From: Begonia masoniana
Lineage: Eukaryota > Streptophyta > Magnoliopsida > Cucurbitales > Begoniaceae
Assembly (NCBI GenBank): GCA_022432975.1
Contig: CM039510.1
Span: 31,155,023 to 31,219,022, forward strand
Length of the DNA: 64,000 bases
Direction: 5' to 3'
Shown here: positions 34,273 to 45,414 of the stretch, piece by piece
How positions within the stretch are numbered: position 1 is the first letter of the stretch
Layout of the letters: each line of letters opens with the position of its first letter
Program-made: the position numbers and the translations under genes
Notes under the pieces: generated by a model
Seen by the model: only the letters and a program-made list of their open reading frames with translations
Told to the model about the DNA's origin: nothing
The model's database searches: none

Positions 34273-36604
34273 TTTCTCTCTTCCAGGCGACAACGAGAGC
34301 ACGATCTCTCCACGCCGACGACGGACGAAGCCCCTTCTCTCCTCAATTTCTTCCGGTTTCTTCTATTAAGGTAACCCTCTACGTTAGTTAACGAGTCTAG
34401 GCTAGTTATTTATTGATTTCGTTGAAGTTTTAGGGTTAGGGTTTTGGAGAAAACTTATCAATTTTATGCGAAAATATGCTAGAATACTATTTAAAGATTT
34501 GAATGGATAAATTAAAGAAAAACTAGACTTGTTCGATGAAAAACGAAAAATTCAATCAGAAATCGGCGTTATTTAGGGTACCCACGAATTTGCTATTTTG
34601 CTATCGTTTCCGGCGTGCTTTTTATAAATTAACGATTTCATGCTAAACTAGAGGTGATGAGGTCTCCAGAACATATTGAATCATCGAAAACGGATGTCGT
34701 TTGGGAGAGGAATTTGAGTATGAAAGTGTGCACAAAAGGTGTTCGACGAATTGTCTAAAAGAATTGTTAAATTGGTTTTAAAGTATTTGAATGGAAACTT
34801 GCTTGAATTCGATATATGGTTTGTTTAGGCTATTTGAATAAGCTTGGGTCGTGTTTTACTTAGTTTATTAGTTAGCGTTTTTGTAATGTGGTTATGGTTC
34901 GATTTTGTATAATATAGGCTCGTGAACCGCCGAGGACATACGTGTAAGGCTTGCAATCTCTACGGATCCCAGGTAAGTTCATATGCATACGTTAGCCCTT
35001 AAGGCCCTACATCACGGAGGTACTAAGTTTTTACGTTGTCGGGTTTGTTGACGGATAGTTAGGTCATAGATTACATCCTAAATAAATATGTTTGCTTTAT
35101 GTATTGTCTTGATGACCTGTCGTTTATTTACTCTTCGAGGATTGTCTTTTTATTACAGTACGTTTATGCACAATGTATGTTCATGCATCACGTTTTTCAC
35201 TAAATTCATGCAAAATATTTTATACACGTGATTTAAAGTAAGAAAGATAAAAACATGTAAATGTAAAGTACGGTTAAGTGTGAGATGGGTGCTGACATAT
35301 GTTTTGTCCTTCTCTGGGACTAATGTAAAACCGTCCTCGCTGCGGAAAAACATGTGATTTTATTTCTCCTCAAACATGTATTTTATCCCTCCCTGGGAAA
35401 CAGCAAAAGTACTAATCATATTAACCCACGTCAAGTACGTAATGTTTCTTACTCCCTATAAGCCCCACTTATACCACATGTTCACTTGAATGTAAATGTA
35501 AAGTAATATTCATGTTTTTGAAATGTTCATGCATAGCACGTGCATCTTTCGCATTTTATGATCTTACTGAGCTTTAGGCTCATTAGTTGAACTTCATGAT
35601 GTAGGTACTGATCGTACAGATGAGGATTTTGAGCCTCAGGGTGATGAGTAGGTGCGGTTGGCGGGATGAGCTTGCGGGGTTGGTTGCGGCAATCAGGCGT
35701 ATTTTTAACCCGTGGGTGACGTCTCGAGATTTAAGTACGTTTGTATGGTCTTCTTGGGATTTAGGTGATGTATAGATCTTGTGTTGATGTTTTAAAATGT
35801 TTATTTAGATAGTTGCCTTTAAAAAAAATTCATACTGGAACTGTTTAGGCTATTAGGTTGTGCATGGATTCGTTCAGTTTTTAGATCGATCCATGCAGTT
35901 TGATTTCTTAAATTACGCCACATTTTCTAACACATTTTGAGTCACGTTTTGAGTCGGGTGTTTGGAGGTTTTGATGTATTTTACGTTTAAAGGGATTGGG
36001 AAAGGTTTTTAGTGAGTTTAAATTGAAGTGTAGGTGATAGAAATGGAGAAAAAGGAAAAAAAAAGAGTGGAAGTGGTGCGTTGGTGCGCCGGGGGCGCGC
36101 AAGGTGCGCTCGCGGGGCGCGTGCAGCTGATCGATCGGCGCAAAGGCTGGATTTTGGCCGAGGAACCAGAGGGTTCGCCGACCGATTGGCCTTGGGGCCG
36201 ATCGATCGGCTTCCCTACACGCGCCACCCAGGCGACGCGCGCGCTTGGGGTCTGACGTGCGCGCGATGGCAGCTCTCCGTGCACGCGACGGCCGCGCGCC
36301 ATGGGTTCGCAATGGCCGCGTGCCGCATGCCATGTGCCCTAACTTAATTTTTTTCAAGTTTTCAATTTTCAACACGTTTCAACCCGACGTTTCGCGATAC
36401 TTTCCGAACGTATTTTCCAAATGTTTTTCCACGTATTTCAAACGATTTAAACGACTCAAAAACTGAGTCAACGTTTTACTAAAAACGACTCTAGGTTTCG
36501 AATTAGAGTTTTAAAAGTTGCAAATTTTCACATCCAAAACGTCCAAGTCAAAGTCAACGTCAGGCTAAGTCCCTCGACGGCCTTGTGAAAATGGGGTCGT
36601 TACA
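34273..36604 (+). mobile_element. 3' part of a Del-like LTR
   Basis: From TTTCTCTCTTCCAGG on, this is collinear with the Del-type LTRs at 37735, 41582 and 62080, and with the reverse of 29297-29700; it ends GGGGTCGTTACA at 36604. The 3' part has a GC-rich block (36070-36330) with CGATCGATCGG palindromes. The next bases (TAAAC) do not match the bases before 32579 (CCATA), so 32579-36604 is a join of two LTRs, not a normal solo LTR. Confidence 0.85.
34973..35604 (+). promoter_or_regulatory. LTR intron-like module
   Basis: Donor CCCAG|GTAAGT at 34973; arm CCTACATCACGGAG (35006-35019); second arm CTTCATGATGTAGG (35592-35605) over acceptor TGTAG|GTACTGA. Nine base pairs, one mismatch, four more. 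ACTGAGCTTTAGGCTCAT lies before the acceptor. Confidence 0.55.
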
Positions 36605-37009
36605 TAAACACCCTAAATGTCTTTGCACATTCGGTCCCGTTTAATTAATCAATAACATACCTAAAGTCAACTCATTGATTTTCAATGTAATGGTCATTTC
36701 TTAAAGTTTTTATTAGTTTTAAACTTGTTAGAATTTCTAATCACAATTAATTATTTTAATTAAAATTATTATTTTTATATAAACTCAGTCTGCCAGGGCT
36801 CGTCTTTGTTGATTTGTATCTATGGAACAATTTTTACACCTACGAATCTTCACTTTTTTTTATTCAAATTAAAACATTGAACCCGGTTTATTTTGGTACG
36901 TGTCCAATTGAACAAAAATTCTAACGGTAATATTGAGTTTGTTTACGTAAAATAGTATAAGGGTTAATATAAGTAGTTTCAATGTCAGCCCATGAACCAT
37001 ATATTTAAG
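36605..37009. other. AT-rich host-like DNA, nothing recognised
   Basis: No coding potential and no similarity to the LTRs in this window. It appears to continue, beyond the foldback element and the solo LTR, into 40397-41448. Confidence 0.4.
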
Positions 37010-37540
37010 GGTAAAGTACAATTTGGTCCTTACAACTAGGTGAAATGGGCAATTTACACCGTAAACTTGAATAATAGGCAAGAACAACCTTAATGTATTG
37101 ATAATGGGCAATATGGCCCCTACCGTCATAATTTCTGTCAAAAAGTAACGTTTTTTCACTTGTTCTTTTTTTTTTTTTTTCTGAAATGCCCCTCACTGGA
37201 CAAAACCGGACCGAACCGATTCGGCTAATTGCACTCTGGTTTTTTTTTTTTTTTAATTCTATTCCTCTATCTTCTCTTTTCCGAGAAATAGGATTTAAAA
37301 AAAAAATAGAGTGGAATAGCCGAACCGGTCTGGTCTGGTTCGGTCCAGTGAGGGGCATTTCGGAAAAAAAAAATGAACAAGTGAAAAAATGTTACTTTTT
37401 GATGGAAAATATGACGGTAGAGGCCATATTGCCCATTATCAATACATTAAGATTGTTTTTGCCTATTATTCAAGTTTACGGTATAAATTGTCTATTTCGC
37501 CTAGTTGTAGGGGTCAAGGGTAATTTGGATTTTACTATGC
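37010..37540. mobile_element. Foldback element with about 220-240 bp inverted arms
   Basis: The left arm (GGTCCTTACAACTAGGTGAA at 37025 on) is repeated inverted on the right (CGCCTAGTTGTAGGGGTCAA near 37498-37517). Between them, arm words such as CGTAAACTTGAATAATAGGC, AATGTATTGATAATGGGCAA and GAAATGCCCCTCACTGGAC all have inverted partners; pairing continues inward through poly-T/poly-A runs to about 37260/37290. No frame encodes a protein. It looks like a non-autonomous foldback or MULE-derived MITE; target-site copies are not clear. Confidence 0.8.
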
Positions 37541-37734
37541 TATCTAAATCATTTGACAAACTAATTAAATATCTAATTAGGCAATCTAATCTAATTTAAA
37601 CAATCCAACTATAATTAGAAAATTCAAATAAACAACTGAATCTAATTTAAACAATCCAACTATAATTTGATCAATTTACTTATTAGGCGGTGGAATTACT
37701 ACAATCTTTTCCATCTACAACTGTTGTCAAACTT
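37541..37734. other. AT-rich spacer with short direct repeats
   Basis: Contains two copies of ATCTAATTTAAACAATCCAA (about 37590 and 37640). Otherwise nothing recognised. Confidence 0.4.
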
Positions 37735-38436
37735 TGTAACACCCGGCATTTTAGCCATGTAATTATTCCTTAAACTATTGAATGAGATATATATTAGCCA
37801 TTAATGAAATGCGTATTTCATTGGAGTTTTGTGATACCCCAGGTGGATGTCTAGAGAAAACGGATTGGTGAATTTAAATAATAATTCAATTGAAAAACCA
37901 AACTAAAAATCAACTAAAACAAAACATCTTGGTTAGAAATCAATGGGAGAGCAAATTAGGTAAACCAATTAAGGTTGGTGGGAAGGAACTAATGAGTGCT
38001 TGACACTTGACAACTTGTTGAAGAAGTCATGTTCTTCTTCTCTTTCTTCCTACGTGAAACCCTCATTTTCTCATCTGCTTCTTTCCACTTCCCTCTGCTT
38101 TCTCTCTTCCAGGCGGCAAACACTCTTCGAAGCTCCTTCGATCTCCTAAGTTTTCTTCTGTTTCTCTGCTTAAGGTAAACATCTGCTAAAGCTAACGAGT
38201 TTGAATAAGTTAAAATGTGAGTTTTGCTGGAGTTTAAGGTTAAGATATTTTAGAAGAAACTCACTGTTTTTAGATGAAAACACGTTGGTTTGTTTTCTAA
38301 AGGTTTGAATGGAGTTGAAGCATATTATACTAAGTTATTAGTTAGCATTTGCAGCTCTGTTAATTCTCCTTTACGTGCATGTTTTAGGTTCGTGCATAAC
38401 TGAGACGTTCAAGACTTGTAACTCTACAGCAAACAG

Positions 38437-38958
38437 GTAAGTTCGTATCCGTAGGCTGGCCCTTAAGGCCCTACATCACGGAGATATTAAGTATTACTTA
38501 TGTCAGGAGGTTTCGGGTAGAGAAAGTTAGAGTTAAGTTTTGAGTTGTCTGTGTCCCTCTTTATGTTCTGGTGTTTTAATTATGTTTGTCTGCCGTTTTA
38601 TGTTTAAGGACTGTAAAAGTTCATGCATACACGTTTTTCCCGAAAGCTCATGCAAAATTGTCTTCTGCACACGTTTTGAAGTTAAGAAAGATAAAATCAG
38701 ACTGTAATGTATTGGTTAAGTGCGGGATGGGGACTGTCCTACTGTTTTGTTCTGTTATGTTCTGTTATATTCTATATATCTGTTGTCTCTGTCATGCACT
38801 TGTCAGTTCCCCTTTAAGCCCCACTTATACCCCTCTGCTAGTCAAACGTAATGTAATGTTCTGTCACTGTATTCTGAAAATTCATGCATAGCATATGCAT
38901 CACTGCATTTATATGTTTTTACTGAGTTTTAGACTCATAGGTGAACTCCCTGATGTAG
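38437..38958 (+). promoter_or_regulatory. LTR intron-like module
   Basis: Donor ACAG|GTAAGT at 38437; arm CCTACATCACGGAG (38470-38483); second arm CTCCCTGATGTAGG (38946-38959) over acceptor TGTAG|GTACTGA. Nine base pairs, a C-C mismatch, then GGAG/CTCC. Confidence 0.55.
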
Positions 38959-39446
38959 GTACTGAACCCGTGAATGAGGACTTTGTACCTCAAGATGATG
39001 ATTTGATGTAGTTGGCAGATCGAGCTCATGAGGTTTGGTTATTGCATTCAGACAAGAGTTAACTCTGTGAGAATGTATTTTCTGAAGTTATGTCAAATTC
39101 TGTAACATCTTTGAAGTTTTTAAAAACATTTGAAGTGTAGGTTCAGTTCTGTACAACTTTTGTGTTCTCTTTAAAACGTTGTATTGAATCTGTCAATGTA
39201 TTTAAGACCTCTGTATTTGACAGTTGAATTTATGCTCTGAAGTATTCTGAAATTATTTGGAATATTTTCTCTTTTTGGGTGTACACGGATTATCTCCGAT
39301 TTTAGAGCCATCCATGCAGTTGGGTTTCTTAAACCTCGGTTGTGTTTTCTGATATGTCTAAAATCATGTTTTGAATCGATTTCTGAAGTTTGAAGCTTTT
39401 ATACTTTCTGTTTTCACGTTTTCTATTTTTGTCTTTAAACTCTACT

Positions 39447-39860
39447 TCCACCGATTTACATCTACCGCTGCTTTTTAAATTACATCCACCGCTACCTTCA
39501 AAAATCACATCGACCACTGTTTTTTAAATTACATCCACCGCTGCCTTCAAAAATCACATCCACCGCTGCCCGCTGCCCGTTGCCCTTTAAAACCACATCT
39601 ACCGCTGCCCTTAGAATCATTTCTATTGCTGCCCTTTTAAAGCACATCCACCATAGCCTTTAAGTTCACTTCCACCGGAGAACAGTTCATTTCTGCATGT
39701 AGTTCACTTCAACTGGTGAACAGTGCATTTCTGCATGTAGTTCACATCCACCGGTGAACTCATTTCTGTCTGTAGTTCACATCCACCGGTGAACTCATTT
39801 CTGTCTGTAGTTCACATCTACCAGTGAACAGTGTATTTCTGCTTGTATCCATCGTTGCCT
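39447..39860 (+). repeat. Degenerate CATCCACCGCTGCC / GTTCACATCCACCGGTGAAC array
   Basis: Roughly a dozen copies of ACATCCACCGCTGCC-like words with TTTAAA spacers, followed by four copies of TAGTTCACATCCACCGGTGA-like units that hold the palindrome TTCACNNNNNCACCGGTGAA. It occupies the LTR part after the acceptor. Confidence 0.85.
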
Positions 39861-40396
39861 TTAAAGGAAAAAAAAATTAAAAAATTACATCCTCCGCCCA
39901 GTTTATTTACGTCTTCTGCCTCACTTCATCCATCCCACATCTTCCGTCCACGTCATCTACCGCCCAAGTCCACTACACATTTTCCACTTATATTATTCAC
40001 TCTGCTTCTACCGCCTACATCCTCCGCCTTATGCCTTCGTCTTCTTCATATTTTCTTCTGTCAATTTTCCAAACTCCAATTTCAGAGGAGCTTTCCTCTG
40101 CGTAATGTTTTAGAAGTTTTCTCTGTCTTTCTTTTCCATCGTCTATTTCTGAATCACTATTTTCATTTCCCTGCTTCCAGCCTTCCTGCTTTTCTTCTGT
40201 CATTTATTCTGCATTCTGATTTTAACTGTTTCCCGTTTTATTTTCAAATCCAGAGAATGTCTTCTCTCTCTTTAAAGTTTTAAGGTTTGTTTTCTTTTAT
40301 GTTCACTCCGTTTATTCAAAAAAAAAAGACCCCGTCTGAATGTCCTGGAGTGATGGCTCCTCGGACCCCGATCGGGTCGGGGGCCGTCACACACTT

Positions 40397-41448
40397 AGCC
40401 AACAAAAATTTAATGGCAACCACTATTTAATTTTTATTCCCTCTTTTCTACTATCCATTTGCTTTTTGTTACCCATTATTGCAACCACGGAGAGCAAATT
40501 CGACATGTTAGGTGAAATATAGCACACTATGAGTTCATCATATTTTATTTCGTTTAAAATTTAAACAATATTCGAATAATATATGAATCCTAAAGGTAAC
40601 TTTAATTTACTTAGTTTATTTTGATTTTTAATCATCACAATTAATTCCTTTTTTTTCAGTAACTTTGACCATTTGGCTAAAAGTAACTAATTTAGAAATA
40701 GTAATATATAATTAAAATTAACTCTCCTCTACAACTAATTTAGAAAGAGTAATTAACTTAGAAATAATAGTTCTTTTTAGAGAAGAATCATATGTTTTAT
40801 AAAACAATAATGTTACATTTATTCTCTTATTTTAGTCTCTTAAAAGACTTTTTGACATGTCAAATAATAATTTTCTAAACTATCTTTTTGATAACAAACT
40901 TGAGACATAAGCTGTGAAATCCAATTCACGAAATAATTTGGATATGACCAGAATAAAAACGTATATACCTAATATTATAAACTCAACAAACAATTACAAG
41001 TACAAAGATTTAGGTAAATTCTATCTATATATCTTGAAAAAGTAAACTTTATTTTTCTATACTTAATTTATTTTTAATATTATAAACTTTAGTTTTAGAA
41101 ATATAGTTATTAGTTTTAAAATAAATTAGAATTTCCATTAAAAACTCTATTAGAAAGCCTGAATACTTTGACTTGGTTGTAAACAGATGTACATTTTCAT
41201 AAAATAACCATGCGATATACAAATTAAGTTATTTAGAGTTATGGAACATTTACTACTTTGATTAAAGAAATTCCTTAAATATATGCTATTTACAAAAAGA
41301 AAAAAAAAATTCTTGGAAAAATGTTATCTTGCAAAATTAAATATTAATGACTTATCACTCAAAGAAATAAATTAATTATTAAAATTCCATAGATAAATAA
41401 AGTTAAATCTCTTTGTCTTCATGACAATATGTTTTTATAATGTTTTCT
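40397..41448. other. AT-rich host-like upstream region
   Basis: No open frame or repeat recognised. It ends at a TATA box 61 bp before a signal-peptide ATG and is likely the promoter region of that gene. Confidence 0.45.
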
Positions 41449-41456
41449 TATAAATA
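41449..41456 (+). promoter_or_regulatory. TATA box
   Basis: TATAAATA, 60 bp before the ATG at 41517, with a purine-rich leader (GGAGACAAGAAAAATC). Spacing fits a plant core promoter. Confidence 0.6.
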
Positions 41457-41516
41457 AACGAAGAACCCTCATATCATCATTGTCAAAGGAGACAAGAAAA
41501 ATCATAACTTAAAAGC

Positions 41517-41571
41517 ATGAAGAGCCTCAGTTCACTCAGCAAACTTGTTCTTACTTTGCTTTTATTTCATG
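41517..41571 (+). CDS. First exon of a probable secreted small protein, rest not in window
   Basis: ATG at 41517 opens 18 codons reading MKSLSSLSKLVLTLLLFH plus one base, then the donor G|GTAAGT at 41572. A basic start followed by a hydrophobic LVLTLLLF core is a signal peptide. A first exon that encodes only the signal peptide and ends in phase 1 is seen in plant defensin-like and other cysteine-rich secreted genes; I cannot name the family. Five bases into the intron a nested retrotransposon stack begins (41577 on), so the next exon, if it survives, is beyond 64000. No stop or defect is visible in the exon. Confidence 0.5.
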
Positions 41572-42227
41572 GTAAGTGTAATGTAACACCCGACATGTTT
41601 ACCATGTAATAATCTGTTGAATTATTGTATGGATTTAAATTACCATAAATACAATAACTATTTTATTGTAAATTTTGGAGCATTTTGTGAGAGGAGAACC
41701 GAACTATTGGCTAACTAAACAAACGAGCTAGTTGGTAATGGAATGAAGGGTAAATTGGGAAGAAATTAAGGTTGGTGGGAGATAGCCAATGGATGATTGC
41801 CAAGTGGCAATAACTTGTTGAGAAACCTACCTATTCTCCTTCCTTCTACGTGAACATTCAGATACATTTTTCCTTCTCTGTATTCCTCTCTACATTCTCT
41901 CTTCCAGTCGACAAAACAACCATCGAAGCTACTTCAATCTCCTCGGTTCCTTTCTGTTTCTCCGCTAAGGTAAGCATCTTTTGTTGCTAACAAGTTTGGA
42001 CAAGTTTAATGTGAGTTTTTACTGAAGTTTAGGGTTATGGTATTTGGAGAAAACTCATTGTTCTTGGATGAAAACACACTGGTTTGTTTTCTAAGGGTTT
42101 GAATGAATTTGGAACAAATTCTTCTAACTTATTTGTTAGCATTTGCAGCGTTGTTTATTTCTCTATTTGCATGTTACAGATCTGTCCACTTCCGAGACAT
42201 TCGAGCATCATACATTTCAGCGAACAG

Positions 42228-42733
42228 GTAAGTTCATACCCGTATGTTGGCCCTTAAGGCCCTACATCCCGGAGGTACTAGGTATTTCAGTTCTGTCTGG
42301 TTGTTTTGGGTAGAAAGGTTATAGTTTATGTTCTGAGTTGTCTAAGTTCTGCTTCACAGTATGTTCTGTTATTTCAGTTATCTGTTATTGTAAGTTCAGG
42401 CACAATAGGTGCTCATGCATACACGTTTTCACCGAAAGATCATGCAAAACCGTTTTCTGTACACTGTTTGAAACTAAATAAGATAAAATCTGACTGAAAT
42501 GTACCGGTTAAGTGCGGGACGGGGACTGACCTACTGAAATCTATTCTGAAAATCTGTTGTGCCTGTCGTGCACTGCCTGCTCCCCTATAAGCCCCACTTA
42601 TACCCCTCTGCCACTGAAACGTAATGTTCTGTACTGTCACTGTATTTTGAAAACCGCATGCATATCATTTTGCATCACTGCATATATATGATCTTACTGA
42701 GTTTTAGACTCATAGGTGAACTCCCCGATGTAG
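42228..42733 (+). promoter_or_regulatory. LTR intron-like module
   Basis: Donor ACAG|GTAAGT at 42228; arm CCTACATCCCGGAG (42261-42274); second arm CTCCCCGATGTAGG (42721-42734) over acceptor TGTAG|GTACTGA. Eight base pairs, two C-C mismatches, then GGAG/CTCC. Confidence 0.55.
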
Positions 42734-43497
42734 GTACTGAACCCGAAAATGAGGACTTCGTGCCTCAGTCTGATGAATAGGTGGCTGGTGGATCGAGTTC
42801 ATGGGGGTTTGGTTGCTGCAGCTAGACAAATTCCGACCCGAGGTTTAAGTTTTCTGTAATGTCTATATCTGTAAAGTCTTTTGGAAGTTCTGGTTGTATT
42901 GTAAAATGGTGTAAAAACTCTTCTTTTGGTAGATTCTGCAATTGCATGTTAGGTTCTGTACTGAATCAGAAGTTTTGCTTTTAGAACAATGTACAAGTTC
43001 TGATGTCTCAGCTTTAGAAATCACTGTCTTTCACAGTTGAATTCATGTCCTGAATGTTCTGAAGTGTTTTAGAATATTTTCCTGTTTTAAGGTTTGTATG
43101 GATGGTCTCGAATCCTAGAGCTACCCATGCAGTCTGTCTTTCTTAAATCTGTCAGTTGAAATCTATCATCTGCAAAGTGTGTTTCAAAAATCTTGTTCTG
43201 AATAAGGCATTAAAGGTCTACAACTTTCATGCCTTCTGTTTGTACTATGTTTGACAGTCGAGCTATGTTCTGATGTATTCTGAATGTTTTGGAACATTCT
43301 CTGTAGTTTATATATGAATGGTCTCTAGTTTTCGAATTTTTTACGTAGAGTGAAATTCTTGAAACTTCTGTCATGTTTTCTGTTGTGTTCCAGAACTGTG
43401 TTTTGAACTGGTTTCTGTCTTCTGTGTTTATGCTCTCATTTTATACGTTTTCTGTCAAAAGTTATCGAATTCTGCCCTTAAAATTTCATCTTCCGGC

Positions 43498-43868
43498 TGA
43501 CGTCACTCAAGTCGTCCACCAGTGTAATTATATCTTCCGGTGACGTCATCTGTTTTGTTTTATTCGACATCCACCGCAAGCTTATCTCATCCGCCCAGTT
43601 TATTTACAGTTTCTGTCTGTCTCTCCCGGTTGACGTCATCCATATTCAGGCTGGCGTCATCATCTCATTTGATTTCATCTGCTGTCTGTATCTTCCGGCT
43701 GACGTCATCACCCAGCCTGATTTTATTTACTGTCTGTATCCTCCGGTTGACGTCACCCATCTTCCGGCTAACGTCATCATTTCATCCGAATTCCGTCTGT
43801 TGCCTTTATCTTCCGCCTGACGTCATCCTTATTTTTGTCTTTGTAACTGCATCTTCCGCCTGACGTCA
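43498..43868. promoter_or_regulatory. Cluster of seven TGACGTCA palindromes
   Basis: Perfect TGACGTCA at 43498, 43541, 43631, 43700, 43748, 43818 and 43861, with one-base variants at about 43653 and 43770. Most are preceded by CTTCCGGC/T. The octamer is the classic palindromic bZIP (TGA/ATF/CREB-type) site. Regulation is inferred. Confidence 0.6.
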
Positions 43869-44218
43869 GCTCACATCTTCCGCCCAATAGTATTTTATTG
43901 GTTTTTAAACTACGTCTTCCGCCAGCTTATTTATTTATGCTTCCTGCTTTATCCTTTAATTCTGTCATTTATTTCTGAAGCCCGTCTCCTAATATTTCTT
44001 TTCTGTTTTCCCGTTTTGCTTTCGAATACAGGGGATGTTTTTCCCTTCCCCTGAAAAGTTTATGAGTTTACTTTGAAAGCTCATCCTATTTATGTTAAAA
44101 AAAAAAATAGTCCCCGTTTCCTGTTATCTGTCCCGGAGTGATGGCTCCGATCCCGGACTCCGATCGGGTTCGGTTTCGGGCTGTCACATGTAACACCCAG
44201 CATTTTTGACCATGTAAT

Positions 44219-45344
44219 TGTTAGCTTAAAATATGTTTTAAGTAACTATGTTTTTTATAATAATGTTTAATGACAAATATAAGAATAGAAAATGATTATT
44301 AATAAGAAATGTATGAACTGATGAGGATGTTTAGTATGAAATATATGAGCTGAATAATTGATTTATTGAGTTTATCGCATTTGTCTGGAAATGCCCTTTA
44401 AAAAGGGTATTATGTTTTCTTGACGATTTTTGGTTAAGTCCTATTAGTTCACAGTCAATCGTCCAAGTGAAAGAAAACAGACAAAGACGCAAATGTCCAA
44501 GGTCTCAATCGCCCACGTGAAAGAAAACAGAGAAAGACGCAAACGTCCAAAGTCTCAGTCGTCCACACTAATAGTAGACGCAGTCGTCCACAGCTAAAAG
44601 AAAGACGCTGTTGTCCACGAGAAAGACAGACGCTGTTGTCCACGATGTAATTGTCCAAAGTACTCGTCCAAAGACTTAGCGCCAGATCTTTAAAGACTGC
44701 AAGCGATAGCGATATCCGTCCAAACTCGAACGTCCAAAGTCTCAATGCCATATCTTTAAAGACCGTGAGCGATAGCGACTCCAGAACATAACGACTAGTT
44801 TTTATGCGTACGGATGTTCTCCAACGGTCATATTTTTTAACGCAGATTACAGACGCGGATATAAATAGAAGATCTGTAGCTCAAGACAAAATTTTTTGCC
44901 AATTTTTACAATCAACTCTCGCGAGCAAAAAGCTTCTGCAACTGTTTACATCTCTCTGCCCTAGAACTTGAGTTTCATCTTGAGAGTGTAATTTTTGTGC
45001 TCAATACTTCTATCTTGTAAAAGTAGTAAGGCTATGATTGACGCCCGTGAAGATCAATCAAAGTGTAAAAGGCAGTAGATCGATGCCCGTGAAGTTTGAT
45101 TTAGTTTTTTCGAGAGGAGAAGAAATGAATCTTCAAGGGGGAGCCTTGGAGCATGGGCGTAGGCAAGATTGGCCGAACCACGTTAAAAACTACGGTGTCA
45201 ATTTCTCTCTAACTCTTACTTTACCTTGTTTGCTTGCTTGCTGCGATACGTTTAGTAATTGCATATTAAGAGATAAAACGTTTAGGTTAAGAAATTTAAA
45301 ATGTCTAATTCAACCCCCCTTTCTTAGACAATCACGTTCCTACA
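44219..45344 (+). mobile_element. 5' LTR of SIRE-like element
   Basis: TGTTAGCTT to GTTCCTACA, 1126 bp. A stretch with repeated CGTCCA words (44457-44720) precedes the core promoter TATAAATAG at 44870-44878. The 3' LTR copy is 54536-55380. A run of C before CTTAGACAATCACGTTCC differs in length between the two LTRs. Confidence 0.92.
44870..44878 (+). promoter_or_regulatory. LTR TATA box
   Basis: TATAAATAG in a GACGCGGA context; the same box is in the 3' LTR at 54892-54900. Confidence 0.6.
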
Positions 45345-45346
45345 AT

Positions 45347-45357
45347 TGGTATCAGAG
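45347..45357 (+). other. Primer binding site (tRNA-iMet)
   Basis: TGGTATCAGAG two bases after the 5' LTR end; the next base is T where the consensus has C. Confidence 0.9.
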
Positions 45358-45414
45358 TAAGGTTAAATATTGTCTAAGTTGTGTTTTAGAAAATACTGTG
45401 ACACTTACTTTACA

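Larger units (their letters stand above)
37735..40391 (+). mobile_element. Solo LTR (Del-like)
   Basis: TGTAACACCCGG to GGGCCGTCACA. The flanks are AACTT (37730-37734) and CACTT (40392-40396), an imperfect 5-bp target duplication. It has leader, intron-like module, a tail with CATCCACCGCTGCC repeats, and a terminal part (GATGGCTCCTCGGACCCCGATC) shared with 41582-44188. Confidence 0.88.
41582..44188 (+). mobile_element. Solo LTR inserted at base +5 of the outer LTR
   Basis: TGTAACACCCGAC to GGGCTGTCACA with TGTAA duplicated at 41577-41581 and 44189-44193. It is close to 37735-40391 in the first 900 bp and at the very end, but differs in its 3' tandem array (TGACGTCA sites). Confidence 0.93.

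Noticed and set aside
36034..36347. Overlapping Arg/Ala-rich frames on both strands
   Set aside because: GC-rich tail of the Del-like LTR with CGATCGATCGG words; frames open by composition only.
44189..44218. TGTAACACCC at 44189 as the start of the copia LTR
   Set aside because: GTAAT is duplicated at 44214 and 55381, which sets the copia start at TGTTAG (44219); 44189-44218 is the tip of the outer Del-like LTR and joins to 55386.
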